Part shown: positions 35,826 through 45,394 of the stretch, in pieces
Numbering within the stretch: the stretch's first letter is position 1
Layout: each line of letters opens with the position of its first letter
Source of the DNA: Campylobacter concisus
GTDB taxonomy: Bacteria > Campylobacterota > Campylobacteria > Campylobacterales > Campylobacteraceae
Assembly (NCBI RefSeq): GCF_003049085.1
Contig: NZ_PIQX01000001.1
Coordinates: 124,001-188,000 of the forward strand
Length of the DNA stretch: 64,000 nucleotides
Reading direction: 5' to 3'
Notes under the pieces: generated by a model
What the model was told of the DNA's origin: nothing
The model's database searches: none
Seen by the model: only the letters and a program-made list of their open reading frames with translations
Translations under genes and position numbers: made by a program

Positions 35826-37577
35826 ATGAATAATTTAGAAAATTTAACGCTAAAAACATTAGAACAACTTAATAAACTAAATGATGAGCAAATTTTAAAG
35901 ATTATAGAGATAAAAAAGATAAATGAAAAAAGTCTTTTGGCTATTTTGCTTGAAGAAAATATACTAGAAGAAGAAATTTTTTTTGAAATTCTATCTGATA
36001 TTTATAGAAGAGGACACACTGACATTGATGAAATTTCGACTAGTCTTCAGATAGATCAAAAGCGCTTTATTCAATATGTATGTGATAAATTTAAAATCAC
36101 ATTTTTTGACCTTGATGATATAGATATCGACTACCGTATCAGTGAAAAGCTAAGCACCTCGCAGCTAAAATCATATAATGCGATCCCTGTAAAAGAAGAT
36201 GAGATAAGCGTTTATGTTGCTTTTAAAAATCCTTTTGATGTGATCATTCAAGATAAAGTTCAAAATTTATTTAACAGAAAGCTATTAAAAGTAGCTTGCG
36301 CCGATCCAGCCCAGATAGAAAAATATATAAACAAAATAGCTCTTAATGAAAGCATAAAAGACGTTATTACAGAGATCAGAAAAGAGCTTTCAAGCTCTAG
36401 CAGCCAAGGGCAAAGCACAGAAAGCTCTGGAATTTTAAAGCTAATTGAGATAATTTTAAAAACATCTATTCAAAGCAGAGCAAGCGATATTCACATCGAG
36501 CCAACTGAGACAAACTGCATCGTAAGAAGCAGGATAGATGGTATGCTAAGTGAGACATTTATATTTGATAAAGATATCTATCCTCCGATGGTAAGCCGAA
36601 TGAAACTACTTTCAAATATGGATATCGCGGAGCGTCGCCGCCCACAAGATGGTAGATTTTCAGCTCAAATTTTAGATAAAGAGTACGATTTTCGTATCTC
36701 TACGCTACCTATCTTAAATGGCGAGAGCATAGTTTTAAGAATTTTGGACAAATCAAAAGTTATCATAAACATTGAAGACCTTGGTATGCATCCAGATAAT
36801 TTTGCTAAATTTAAAAAGAGTATGAAAGCGCCTTACGGCATCATCCTGGTTACTGGTCCGACAGGATCAGGAAAAACGACTACACTTTATGGTGCATTAA
36901 ATGACATAAAAAGTGTAAAAACTAAGATTATTACCGTTGAAGATCCGGTCGAGTATCAGCTAAATATGATCCAACAAGTACATGTCAATGAGAAGGCTGG
37001 GCTTACTTTTATCTCGGCTCTTCGCTCTATTTTAAGGCAAGATCCAGACATTATTATGATAGGTGAGATCAGAGATCAAGAGACGCTTAGAATCGCAATT
37101 CAAGCGGCACTAACTGGTCACCTAGTCTTTTCTACACTTCATACAAACGACGCTATTAGCGCTTTACCTCGTATGGTTGATATGGGTATTGAGCCATATC
37201 TAGTAAGTGGCGCACTAGTTTGCATCGAGGCTCAAAGGCTTGTAAGAAAGCTTTGTCCGTATTGCAAACAAAAAGTCACGCTATCTCAAAAAGCTCTTGA
37301 TGAGATTAAGAAATTTCTTCCTGAAGATTATCAGTTTTATAAAAGCGTAGGTTGCCAACACTGCTCACAGACTGGATATCTAGGGCGTGAAATGATAAGC
37401 GAAATATTATCTATCAGTGATCATATAGCAAGTATCGTAGCAAATAACGCTTCAAAAGAAGAGCTTAAAAAGGCCGCCTATGACGAAGGCTTTATAGATA
37501 TGTTCCATGATGGCGTTATACGCGCAGCAAATGGTGTAACAACAATCGAAGAAGTATATAGAGTTGCCAAGATATGA
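35826..37577 (+). CDS. ctsE: Type II secretion/pilus assembly ATPase
   Basis: A GspE/PilB family hexameric ATPase of 583 residues that powers pseudopilus assembly. An N-terminal GspE-N domain covers about 1-150. The core has Walker A GPTGSGKTT at 344-352, an Asp box (VTVEDPVEYQ-like, here ITVEDPVEYQL), Walker B IIMIGEIRDQET and the His box FSTLHTNDA. Four cysteines at 477, 480, 510 and 513 form the family's zinc motif. It overlaps ctsF by four bases. Confidence 0.93.
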   Translation: MNNLENLTLKTLEQLNKLNDEQILKIIEIKKINEKSLLAILLEENILEEEIFFEILSDIYRRGHTDIDEISTSLQIDQKRFIQYVCDKFKITFFDLDDIDIDYRISEKLSTSQLKSYNAIPVKEDEISVYVAFKNPFDVIIQDKVQNLFNRKLLKVACADPAQIEKYINKIALNESIKDVITEIRKELSSSSSQGQSTESSGILKLIEIILKTSIQSRASDIHIEPTETNCIVRSRIDGMLSETFIFDKDIYPPMVSRMKLLSNMDIAERRRPQDGRFSAQILDKEYDFRISTLPILNGESIVLRILDKSKVIINIEDLGMHPDNFAKFKKSMKAPYGIILVTGPTGSGKTTTLYGALNDIKSVKTKIITVEDPVEYQLNMIQQVHVNEKAGLTFISALRSILRQDPDIIMIGEIRDQETLRIAIQAALTGHLVFSTLHTNDAISALPRMVDMGIEPYLVSGALVCIEAQRLVRKLCPYCKQKVTLSQKALDEIKKFLPEDYQFYKSVGCQHCSQTGYLGREMISEILSISDHIASIVANNASKEELKKAAYDEGFIDMFHDGVIRAANGVTTIEEVYRVAKI

Positions 37578-38812
37578 AATTTTACGAAATAGAATATATA
37601 AAAGATGGCAAACGCCAAAAGATGAGCTTAAAGGCCAATAGCAAAAATGATGTAAAAAATCGTGCAAATATTCAAGGCATGATAGTAAAGATCAAAGAAA
37701 CTCAGGTTTCAAGTATCAACAATGATTTTTTGGACTTACAAGAAAAATTTAACAAAATATTCTCTTCTTCAAAAGTAAAAATTCCAGCTCTTGTTGCTAC
37801 CATAAGGCAACTTAGCGTTATGACTAATGCCGGTATATCAATACACGATGGCATAAAAGAGACAGCAAATGCTACCGAAGATAAAAGACTAAAAACAATA
37901 TTTCAGACATTAGATGAAGACCTAAATCAAGGTGCGAGCTTAACTCAAAGTATAGAAAATTTTCAAGAAGAGCTAGGCGATGTCACTGTCGCTATGGTAA
38001 GGCTTGGAGAGAGCACTGGTAATATGGCTGATGCATTATCAAAGCTAGCTTCTATCTTGCAAGAAGTCTGGGATAACCAACAAAAATTTAAAAAAGCCAT
38101 AAGGTATCCAATAACCGTAATATGCTCTATAATTTTGGCTTTTATTGTGCTCATGACATCGGTTGTTCCACAATTTCGAGAAATTTTTAGCCAGCTTAAT
38201 GCCGACCTCCCTCTTCCTACTAAAATTTTACTAAACATTGAATACATAATGAGCAATTACGGCATATATATAATAGTTGTTCTTGTCGCATTTGCTTTTT
38301 TACTAAAAAGGCAATATTCAAATGATGAAAATTTTAGGGATAAGGTCGATAAATATCTACTAAAAGTCTATCTTGTGGGCAAAATAATATTTTTTGCAAA
38401 TATGAGTAGATTTAATCTAATCTTTACAGAGCTTGTTCGCGCAGGACTTCCTATCGCTGACGCACTAGATACTGCCGTTGTAACTGTTTCAAATCAAGAC
38501 ATAAGAAATAAGCTAACTGCTGTAAAAGTACTGGTTGGTCGTGGCATAAGCTTAACTGAAGCCTTTAGGCAAACTGGACTTTATGAGGGCATGCTTATAC
38601 AAATGATAGGTGCTGGCGAACAAAGTGGTAGCTTAGACGACATGACACAAAAAGTTACTGATTATTATAGAGTGAAATTTAATGATATTATTGATAATAT
38701 TTCAAACTATATTGAGCCGATACTACTAATATTTATTGCGGCTATGGTGCTTTTGCTCGCCCTTGGTATATTTATGCCAATGTGGGATATGGCAAAAGCT
38801 GTTAAAAATTAA
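37574..38812 (+). CDS. ctsF: Type II secretion/pilus platform protein
   Basis: A GspF/PilC inner-membrane platform protein of 412 residues. Two GspF domains are seen, the first with RQLSVMTNAGISIHDGI and the second with FTELVRAGLPIADALD. There are three membrane spans, including AFIVLMTSVVPQF and the C-terminal PILLIFIAAMVLLLALGIFMPM. It is the last gene of the cts cluster. Pilins and the prepilin peptidase are not in this window. Confidence 0.92.
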   Translation: MKFYEIEYIKDGKRQKMSLKANSKNDVKNRANIQGMIVKIKETQVSSINNDFLDLQEKFNKIFSSSKVKIPALVATIRQLSVMTNAGISIHDGIKETANATEDKRLKTIFQTLDEDLNQGASLTQSIENFQEELGDVTVAMVRLGESTGNMADALSKLASILQEVWDNQQKFKKAIRYPITVICSIILAFIVLMTSVVPQFREIFSQLNADLPLPTKILLNIEYIMSNYGIYIIVVLVAFAFLLKRQYSNDENFRDKVDKYLLKVYLVGKIIFFANMSRFNLIFTELVRAGLPIADALDTAVVTVSNQDIRNKLTAVKVLVGRGISLTEAFRQTGLYEGMLIQMIGAGEQSGSLDDMTQKVTDYYRVKFNDIIDNISNYIEPILLIFIAAMVLLLALGIFMPMWDMAKAVKN

Positions 38813-38833
38813 ATCAACATTTAAAGGAGTAAA

Positions 38834-39334
38834 ATGCCTATAGAAAGAGAATATGGCGTTGATGAGAACGCATTTTTAGTTTCAAAAACTGATCCAAAAG
38901 GAAGAATCACTTATTGCAACGAGCCATTTTTAGAAATCGTAGGTGTAAAACAAGGCGATGTTTTGGGCAAACCGCACAACATCATAAGACACCCAGATAT
39001 GCCAAGGGTTATTTTTAAGCTACTTTGGGAACGTATACAAAACAAAGAAGAAATGTTTGCTTTTATTAAAAATAAAACTCTTAATGGCGGATACTACTGG
39101 GTATTTGGAAATATCACCGCCTCTTTAGATCAACAAGATAATGTAGTTGGATACTATTCTGTTAGACGTAAGCCAAATGCAAAAGCAATAGAGATCATAA
39201 AACCACTTTATGCAAAATTACTTGAGCTAGAACGAGATGGCGGTATTGAAGCGTCTAAAAAATATTTATTAAAATTTTTGGAAGAAAAATCAACAAGCTA
39301 TGATGAATTTATAAACAACTTACAAAGGTTCTAG
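38834..39334 (+). CDS. PAS-domain sensor protein (CetB/Aer-like)
   Basis: A 166-residue cytoplasmic protein with a single PAS domain at about residues 10-125. The motifs are [22 protein letters not shown] and [13 protein letters not shown], the latter typical of FAD-binding Aer/CetB PAS domains. A short helical tail follows. In C. jejuni CetB works with the receptor CetA in energy taxis. Here the next gene, two bases downstream, encodes a chemoreceptor, so a split Aer-like redox sensor is likely. FAD binding is inferred. Confidence 0.82.
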   Translation: MPIEREYGVDENAFLVSKTDPKGRITYCNEPFLEIVGVKQGDVLGKPHNIIRHPDMPRVIFKLLWERIQNKEEMFAFIKNKTLNGGYYWVFGNITASLDQQDNVVGYYSVRRKPNAKAIEIIKPLYAKLLELERDGGIEASKKYLLKFLEEKSTSYDEFINNLQRF

Positions 39335-39336
39335 AT

Positions 39337-40596
39337 ATGTTTAAGAAAAAATCAAATGCAATAAATGAGATTTTAAGTGTTGTCAAATCGGCAAGCAATG
39401 GCATATTAGAGCCTCGCATTGTAAATGTTGGAGAAAAGGACGAGATGTATGAAGTCGCCCTTGGCATAAATGATCTATTAGATCAAGTTGAAGCACTTCA
39501 ACGTGAAATTTCAACCTCTGTCCAAGCTGCACAAAACTCAAAAACATATAGAAATATATTTGTAGAAGGGTTTAGGGGTTTATTTAAACGAAATGCCATA
39601 TCTATGAGCAAGGGTGTCACAGGTATAAAAGACGGCCAAAAAAGCAAGGTTAGAGGTCTTCTATCAAGCGAGCTTGACAAACTTGGAAACGGTATAAATG
39701 GTATAAATTATGTAAGAGATGATCTAAATGAAAGTATCAAAAATTTAAGCCAAACAGCAACAGATGCTAAACAAACTGCACAAATAGCAAAAGAAAATAT
39801 GTCAAATATCGTCGAGCTTAGTCAAAATATGGGAGAGCTTGATGGTCTAGTACAAAGCTGCTCAAATGCTACTGGCATGCTAAGCACTAGGGCTTCTGAA
39901 ATAAGCTCTGTTTTAAATTTAATAAAAGATATTGCCGATCAGACAAATCTACTTGCTCTTAACGCCGCCATTGAAGCTGCTCGTGCAGGAGAGCATGGAC
40001 GTGGTTTTGCGGTAGTTGCTGATGAGGTAAGAAAGCTAGCTGAAAACACACAAAAAGCCGCAAGCGACATAGAAGTCAATATAAAAACACTTCAGCAAGA
40101 GGTAAATGATATCGATGAAAATTCTAAAAAAATCGATGAAATTTCTAAACTAACAACACAAAATGTAGAAAATTTCAAAAAGGTATTGAGCGAGTTTAAT
40201 GCGAACGCACAAAATACTGCTCAAACATCAAAATATGTCGAAAATAAAACCTTTGCTATAATCGCAAAAATTTCGCAAATTGCCTACAAAACCAAAGTGT
40301 ACTCTGATCTTATAAACGAGCAAGGATACAGCGAGGAAATACGTGATTTAGCACAAAGTCTGCTAGATTGGTATGAGAACGAGAGTATAAGCGAACACAA
40401 GCAAAACAAAAATTTTGATAAGTCAAAAGAGCTTACAGCGTCACTAAATAATGAAATCAAACTCTTGCTCGAGAAGTCAGCCTCTAGCTACAACGAACAA
40501 AATTTGAACTATTTTGTTGATAAGTCTAAGAAAATAGAAGATCTAAGCGAGCAAATTCTTACTTCGTATAACGAGATTTTTAAAGATAAAAACTGA
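39337..40596 (+). CDS. Cytoplasmic methyl-accepting chemotaxis protein with CZB-like tail
   Basis: A 419-residue chemoreceptor with no membrane span. The N-terminus (residues about 1-60) resembles a HAMP-like helix pair. The signalling hairpin is [21 protein letters not shown], starting at residue 198, with [15 protein letters not shown]. The tail from about residue 300 follows the pattern of the chemoreceptor zinc-binding (CZB) domain ([30 protein letters not shown]) but the expected His/Cys zinc ligands are not present. It is translated right after the PAS protein, so the PAS protein is probably its input module. Confidence 0.87.
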   Translation: MFKKKSNAINEILSVVKSASNGILEPRIVNVGEKDEMYEVALGINDLLDQVEALQREISTSVQAAQNSKTYRNIFVEGFRGLFKRNAISMSKGVTGIKDGQKSKVRGLLSSELDKLGNGINGINYVRDDLNESIKNLSQTATDAKQTAQIAKENMSNIVELSQNMGELDGLVQSCSNATGMLSTRASEISSVLNLIKDIADQTNLLALNAAIEAARAGEHGRGFAVVADEVRKLAENTQKAASDIEVNIKTLQQEVNDIDENSKKIDEISKLTTQNVENFKKVLSEFNANAQNTAQTSKYVENKTFAIIAKISQIAYKTKVYSDLINEQGYSEEIRDLAQSLLDWYENESISEHKQNKNFDKSKELTASLNNEIKLLLEKSASSYNEQNLNYFVDKSKKIEDLSEQILTSYNEIFKDKN

Positions 40597-40605
40597 AGTG
40601 TTAAA

Positions 40606-41100
40606 TTATCTTTGATGTTTTTTAGGGTGGTCAAAAAATAACGCTTTTGCGCCGCCCTCTTTTAACTCGCTAAATCTACATCCAAACTCAACGCAAAATA
40701 TTCCAGAAGTTGGGATATTGTCTATTGACGAATCACTTAAATACTCACAAATTTCAGTTATGCTTGGGTTGTGCGTGATGATAAAAATCTCATCCAAACT
40801 CTCTTCTATATTTTTGACAAATTTTAAAAGATCTTCAAAGCTTATATCATAAAGCTCATCTATAAGATCGATCTCTTCTTTAAATTTTAAAGTTTTAGCA
40901 ATAATCTTTGCTGTTTGCTCGCATCTTTTGGCACTACTAGAAAAGATAACCCCTGGCATCACATCATACATTTTTAGCCTATTTGCCATAAATTTAGCGT
41001 CCTCTTTGCCTTTTTGACTAAGCTCCCTTAAAACATCTTTAGCTCCATCCTTATTCTCATCAACCGCTTTTGAATGTCTTATGAAATAAATTTTACTCAC
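40606..41100 (-). CDS. sixA: Phosphohistidine phosphatase, SixA family
   Basis: A 164-residue histidine-phosphatase-fold protein. The catalytic RHG-like motif is RHSKA, with SSAKRCEQTAKI and a second catalytic His in FIITHNPSI. SixA removes phosphate from His of phosphotransfer proteins. I chose GTG 41100 with aaaggag five bases upstream, so that the protein begins MSKIYFIRHSKA; a longer in-frame ATG at 41133 lies inside the upstream gene. It overlaps that gene's stop by one base. The substrate here is unknown. Confidence 0.82.
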   Translation of the reverse strand: MSKIYFIRHSKAVDENKDGAKDVLRELSQKGKEDAKFMANRLKMYDVMPGVIFSSSAKRCEQTAKIIAKTLKFKEEIDLIDELYDISFEDLLKFVKNIEESLDEIFIITHNPSITEICEYLSDSSIDNIPTSGIFCVEFGCRFSELKEGGAKALFFDHPKKHQR

Positions 41101-41909
41101 TATCTCTCCTTTGAGAAATTCTTTATCAAGCAAAGCTCTTCTTTACTAAATCCAGCTTTTAAGCGATCTTGCTCATTGATCTCTCTAACATTTTTAAATG
41201 AATTTGGATACAAACTTAAGATAATGTCAAAGTAGCTTTTCTCGTCAATACGCTCTTTTTTGCAAGCAAATTTAAACCACTTATCGCCTTTATAAACATG
41301 AGAGATTTCTTCTTTTAAGATGACTTTCAGGCACTCTATCAGCTCTTCGTTGCCGCCCTCGCCTTCAAGCCTTTTTATAATATAAGCGTTTGCATCAAGC
41401 CCATTTGCCTCCATATATCTTGGCAGTAGCGCCATACGGCTAGTTAGACTATCTGAAGTCTTTTGAAGTGCGATAAAAAGTCCATCATGTACACTTAGCT
41501 CGCCGTATCTACCACCTTGTTTTAAGAGCAAATTCTCTATCATACAAAAGTGTCTGATCTCATCTTCAGCTACTTCTAGCCAGTCTTCATAAAATTCTCT
41601 TGGCAAATTTCTAAATCTATAACAAGCATCAAGCGCGATGTCAATAGCACTAAATTCAATATGAGCTACCGAATGGATAAAATTTAAATTTTTATCCTTT
41701 GGCTTTACTTTTTTGTTTAGCTCTTTCATACTAACCACTTCACAAAATTTTGCATAGCTAGGCGTTATTAGCTCGTTTGGCTTAGAGCTTTCGTAAAAAT
41801 TTATATTAAAATCTCGTTTAAATTTCTCATAAAATAGCTCAAATTTTAAAAATTTAAGCCCAATCTCGCCTTCATCTAAAATTTCCCAAATTTCATCATA
41901 AAAATTCAT
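41100..41909 (-). CDS. Ferritin-like di-iron protein (DUF455 family)
   Basis: A 269-residue helical protein of the DUF455 ferritin-like family. Likely iron ligands are in HIEFSAIDIALDA, EVAEDEIRHF and KEEISHVYKG, the E..H pattern of a four-helix di-iron site. Function is not established; members are probably oxidoreductases or oxygenases. An inverted repeat (41918-41957) sits in front of the gene. It is followed directly by sixA. Confidence 0.8.
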   Translation of the reverse strand: MNFYDEIWEILDEGEIGLKFLKFELFYEKFKRDFNINFYESSKPNELITPSYAKFCEVVSMKELNKKVKPKDKNLNFIHSVAHIEFSAIDIALDACYRFRNLPREFYEDWLEVAEDEIRHFCMIENLLLKQGGRYGELSVHDGLFIALQKTSDSLTSRMALLPRYMEANGLDANAYIIKRLEGEGGNEELIECLKVILKEEISHVYKGDKWFKFACKKERIDEKSYFDIILSLYPNSFKNVREINEQDRLKAGFSKEELCLIKNFSKER

Positions 41910-41917
41910 ATTTTCTC

Positions 41918-41957
41918 TTTATATAAATCTGTATTTACGAGTGTAAATTTATATAAA
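41918..41957. promoter_or_regulatory. Nested inverted repeats upstream of the ferritin-like gene
   Basis: The inner dyad is ATTTAC-GAGT-GTAAAT at 41933-41948, a perfect 6-4-6 repeat. The outer one is an exact 11-base pair, tttatataaat (41918-41928) and atttatataaa (41947-41957). The arms include TATA-rich -10-like sequence on the minus strand, so the dyad could be an operator overlapping the start of transcription. The cognate regulator is unknown. Confidence 0.45.
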
Positions 41958-42016
41958 TAAAGCTTAAAATTTGAGCCTAGTATTTGTTTTAAAAGGTTTT
42001 TAGTAAAATTTCTGAT

Positions 42017-42697
42017 TTATTTTGCTTTGCCATATCCAGCAAATCTATTTGCTGCCAAGCAACTTGAGTTTGAACATCTTACAAGATAACTATTTATCTC
42101 TTGATTTCCTTTTAGATGCACATTTTTTTGTTTTAGATTCATATAGCTATGAATTATCTTTCCGCCAGAATTATGTATAAATTTTACTGTCTCATCGCCA
42201 AGAACAGCCGTAACTATGCCAACATGAGTGATATTTTTCTTATCTTTATTTTTTTGAACACCCTTGCCAAGAGTATTTGAGAAAAATACAAGATCGCCTA
42301 TTTTTGGATTTTTATGAGTAATTAAATTTTTACTTTCATAAAAATTATAGATCGCTTTTGACTTTCTACCACCATTATCGTAGTAGCGATTTATTGTCTT
42401 TTCATCAAAATACATATTTTGATACTTTGCATTTACGATAGAAACAAATCCTGAACAATCACCGCCCGCTCTTGTATTTAGGTATTTTTTAAAAAAAGAA
42501 CCAAATTTTTTATCTTCTCTATCATTATCTTCATCTATGATTTCACCAATCATTTGCTCACTAAAATCAACACTTGAAGTTACGGTTTGATTTGTTTCAT
42601 TTTGCGGAGTTGTCGGTTGATTAGAGGTAACAGAACAACCTGTAAAAAATATAATGCTAAGTATAAAAAAGATTTTTTTATTTATTGAATTTGACAT
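42017..42697 (-). CDS. NlpC/P60-type lipoprotein (cell-wall peptidase-like)
   Basis: A 226-residue lipoprotein with signal peptide and lipobox FFTGC. The C-terminal domain resembles NlpC/P60: the catalytic Cys is probably in GGDCSGFV, the His in ITHVGIV, and a third polar residue is the His of FIHNSGGK. Such enzymes cut peptide stems of peptidoglycan. I chose ATG 42697 over a TTG four codons earlier. It is divergent from murA. Confidence 0.8.
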   Translation of the reverse strand: MSNSINKKIFFILSIIFFTGCSVTSNQPTTPQNETNQTVTSSVDFSEQMIGEIIDEDNDREDKKFGSFFKKYLNTRAGGDCSGFVSIVNAKYQNMYFDEKTINRYYDNGGRKSKAIYNFYESKNLITHKNPKIGDLVFFSNTLGKGVQKNKDKKNITHVGIVTAVLGDETVKFIHNSGGKIIHSYMNLKQKNVHLKGNQEINSYLVRCSNSSCLAANRFAGYGKAK

Positions 42698-42794
42698 ATT
42701 TATATCCAAAATTTTAGTGTTTGCAATTTTAACTTTTAAACGTAAATGAACCGGAAATAGTGCTTTGCTTTCTTTATTCTAAGTTAAAAAGCAA

Positions 42795-42800
42795 TATAAT
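42795..42800 (+). promoter_or_regulatory. -10 box of murA
   Basis: A perfect TATAAT (context agcaatataatatcg), 36 bases before the murA ATG. Confidence 0.55.
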
Positions 42801-42836
42801 ATCGGCAAAAAACATATTTTCTTAAGGCAAAAAACA

Positions 42837-44105
42837 ATGATGCACTATTTAAAGATAAAAGGAAATGCCAAATTAAGTGGCGAAGTAAAAATAAGCGGTG
42901 CCAAAAATGCTGCTCTACCGATCATCGCCCTAACCTTACTTGCAAAAAAAAGTGTAAATTTAACAAATATCCCAAATGTCGCTGATATAAAAACACTTTG
43001 CCAACTGCTAACTAACCTAGGAGCAAAGTGCGAATTTAAAGATAAAAACTCACTAAGCATAGACACAAGCTGTGTAAGCTCGACGACTGCAAATTATGAC
43101 ATCGTTAGAAAGATGAGAGCATCGATATTAACGCTTGGACCGCTTCTTGCACGCTTTGGCCACTGCGAAGTGAGCCTACCTGGAGGATGTGCGATCGGAC
43201 AAAGACCTATCGATCTGCATCTAAATGCGCTTGAAAAAATGGGAGCAAATATCGAAATAAAGCAAGGCTACGTCGTTGCAACAGCACCAAACGGACTAAA
43301 AGGCGCAAAAATCGTCTTTGATAAGATCACCGTAACTGGCAGTGAAAACATCATCATGGCTGCAGCTCTAGCGCACGGTACAACAGAGCTTTTTAACGTA
43401 GCACTTGAGCCTGAAGTGGTGCAAATTTGTGAAATTTTGGCTAAGAGTGGCGTTAAAATAGAAGGCATCGGCACAAGTGAACTAAAGATAACTGGAAGTG
43501 GCCAAAAATTACTTGAAATTTGCGATATTGAAGTCATCCCTGATAGGATCGAAGCCGGCACATACCTTTGCGCTGGAGCTATAACAAATAGCAAAATTTC
43601 AGTCAAAAAGGCAAATGCAGCCCATATGACGGCTATTTTAAATAAATTTGAAGAGATGGGCTTTGGTATCGAAGTAGACGGCGACAAAATCACGATATTG
43701 CCAGCAAAAGAGATAAAACCAGTAGAGATAAGAACCACCGAGTATCCGGGCTTTCCTACGGACATGCAAGCTCAATTTATGGCGCTTTGTCTTGCAGCAA
43801 ATGGCGTTAGTACGATAGATGAGAGACTTTTTGAAAATCGCTTTATGCACGTTAGCGAGCTTGCTAGAATGGGAGCGGATATTAAATTAAATGGGCATAT
43901 CGCAAGCGTTTATGCACCAGCTAAGCTAAATGCAGCCGATGTAATGGCAACAGATCTTAGAGCAAGCTCAGCGCTGATACTAGCTGCTCTTATAGCAAAT
44001 GGCGAAAGCTTGGTACATAGAATTTATCACCTTGATAGAGGATATGAAAATTTAGAAGAGAAATTTCAAGGCCTTGGTGCAAATATTACTAGGCTTGAGG
44101 AGTAA
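42837..44105 (+). CDS. murA: UDP-N-acetylglucosamine 1-carboxyvinyltransferase
   Basis: First committed step of peptidoglycan synthesis; 422 residues. The N-terminal [11 protein letters not shown] motif is present. The active-site Cys is residue 118 in [15 protein letters not shown], so this is the Cys (fosfomycin-target) type rather than the Asp variant. [13 protein letters not shown] and [15 protein letters not shown] are conserved. Two adjacent ATG codons (42837, 42840) are possible starts. moeA follows two bases after the stop. Confidence 0.97.
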   Translation: MMHYLKIKGNAKLSGEVKISGAKNAALPIIALTLLAKKSVNLTNIPNVADIKTLCQLLTNLGAKCEFKDKNSLSIDTSCVSSTTANYDIVRKMRASILTLGPLLARFGHCEVSLPGGCAIGQRPIDLHLNALEKMGANIEIKQGYVVATAPNGLKGAKIVFDKITVTGSENIIMAAALAHGTTELFNVALEPEVVQICEILAKSGVKIEGIGTSELKITGSGQKLLEICDIEVIPDRIEAGTYLCAGAITNSKISVKKANAAHMTAILNKFEEMGFGIEVDGDKITILPAKEIKPVEIRTTEYPGFPTDMQAQFMALCLAANGVSTIDERLFENRFMHVSELARMGADIKLNGHIASVYAPAKLNAADVMATDLRASSALILAALIANGESLVHRIYHLDRGYENLEEKFQGLGANITRLEE

Positions 44106-44107
44106 AA

Positions 44108-45268
44108 ATGCTGCTAAATGATGCATTAGATGCGCTTAAATCTAAATTCAAATTAAAAATAGATAGTGAAATTTTACCTATCAGCATGGCTCTTGGTAAA
44201 ACATTGGCAAATGATGTAGTGGCGGTAAAAGACTTGCCATGTTTTGATAACTCTGCGCTTGATGGCTTTGCTGTGAAATTTGAAGATAAAGACAAGCCAT
44301 ATAAAATAGTTGCAAGTGCCTTTGCAGGCGATGAAGAGCAGCTAATAATCGGCAAAAACGAGTGCGTGAAGATAATGACAGGCGCAAAGATGCCAAAGGG
44401 TGCTGACACGGTCATGAGATTTGAAGATTGTGTGGTTGAGGGTGAGTTTGTAAAAGCACCAGAAAAGCTTAAAAAAGGTGACGCTTACCGCTTTAAAGGC
44501 GAGGAGGCAAAAATAGGTGAAATTCTCCTAAAAAGTGGCGAAATTTTAAATACTAGAAGCGTGATGATGCTAGCAGCTCAGGGCATAAGCTTTATAGATG
44601 TTAAAAAGCAGCCAAGCATTGCAGTTTACTCAAGCGGAAACGAGATCATCGAGCCTTGGCAAAGAGCGAGCGAGGATGAAATTTACAACGCAAACGCCTT
44701 TGGTATCGCTGCACTTTTAAGATCCATTGGGCAAGGTAGCTCATATCTTGGCATCATAAAAGATAATTTAGACGCTGTAAAGCAGGCGTTTTTAAATACT
44801 ACAAACTATGACATCATTGTCTGCTCTGGCGGAGCAAGCGCTGGTGAGGCTGACTTTATGAAGATAGCCCTAAGCGAGCTTGGATACAACGAAATTTTCT
44901 CGCACCTTGACATAAGACCTGGCAGACCTTGCAAGGCTTATGAAAAAGATGGCAGGCTTGTTTTTATCTTGCCTGGCAACCCTATGGCTGCTTATCTTTG
45001 CACGATGATGCTTGTTTTGCCTCTTTTAAAAGAGGATTGCTTTGTGATACAAAATGCTACAAATGCGCAAAATTTAAAAGTAAAATCAGGCAGGATCAAT
45101 GCTATTTTTGGAAATATTGAAAATGATAAATTTATAGCAACAAATGGTGGAAAATACGGCTCTGGCATGATAGATCATATTTTAAAAAGCACTTTTATGT
45201 TTTTAACTAGCCCAGATCAAAGCGAAATTTTGCAAAATAGTGAAATTTCTCTTATAAAACTTCCATAA
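44108..45268 (+). CDS. moeA: Molybdopterin molybdenumtransferase
   Basis: Inserts molybdate into adenylylated molybdopterin; 386 residues. The motifs include DLPCFDNSALDGFAV, KIMTGAKMPKGADTVM, SSGNEI and CSGGASAGEADFM, and the phosphate-binding LPGNPMAAYL. Its partner Mog is encoded at 56337-56876. A tRNA-Gly promoter starts within five bases of the moeA stop. Confidence 0.95.
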   Translation: MLLNDALDALKSKFKLKIDSEILPISMALGKTLANDVVAVKDLPCFDNSALDGFAVKFEDKDKPYKIVASAFAGDEEQLIIGKNECVKIMTGAKMPKGADTVMRFEDCVVEGEFVKAPEKLKKGDAYRFKGEEAKIGEILLKSGEILNTRSVMMLAAQGISFIDVKKQPSIAVYSSGNEIIEPWQRASEDEIYNANAFGIAALLRSIGQGSSYLGIIKDNLDAVKQAFLNTTNYDIIVCSGGASAGEADFMKIALSELGYNEIFSHLDIRPGRPCKAYEKDGRLVFILPGNPMAAYLCTMMLVLPLLKEDCFVIQNATNAQNLKVKSGRINAIFGNIENDKFIATNGGKYGSGMIDHILKSTFMFLTSPDQSEILQNSEISLIKLP

Positions 45269-45272
45269 AATC

Positions 45273-45301
45273 TTGACAAATGAAAAACAATCTGATAGAA
45301 T
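45273..45301 (+). promoter_or_regulatory. Consensus sigma-70 promoter of tRNA-Gly
   Basis: TTGACA (45273-45278), a 17-base spacer and TAGAAT (45296-45301), followed by gcgg. An exact -35 is uncommon in this window. The G/C-rich stretch after the -10 is the kind of discriminator found in stringently controlled stable-RNA promoters. Confidence 0.8.
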
Positions 45302-45319
45302 GCGGATTTCATTTTAACT

Positions 45320-45394
45320 GCGGGAATAGCTCAGGGGTAGAGCACAACCTTGCCAAGGTTGGGGTCGCGAGTTCGAATCTCGTTTCCCGCTCCA
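45320..45394 (+). tRNA. tRNA-Gly, anticodon GCC
   Basis: 75 bases with encoded CCA. The acceptor is GCGGGAA/UUCCCGC, the anticodon stem CAACC/GGUUG with loop UUGCCAA (anticodon at 45352-45354), and the T loop GUUCGAAUC. It decodes GGC and GGU. Its last base is also the first base of the flgA signal-peptide codons. Confidence 0.96.

Noticed and set aside
40577-40611. Terminator hairpin between the chemoreceptor and sixA genes
   Set aside because: Only a weak AT-rich pairing (aaagata/tatcttt) with a long loop; not convincing.
43268-43765. 165-codon open frame antisense to murA
   Set aside because: Same reason: the shadow of a conserved gene, low-complexity Ser/Ala-rich product.
45280-45394. 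Coding start of flgA at ATG 45280
   Set aside because: The codons would lie in the spacer of a consensus promoter and run through the whole tRNA-Gly gene; there is no ribosome site. The frame is open there by chance.
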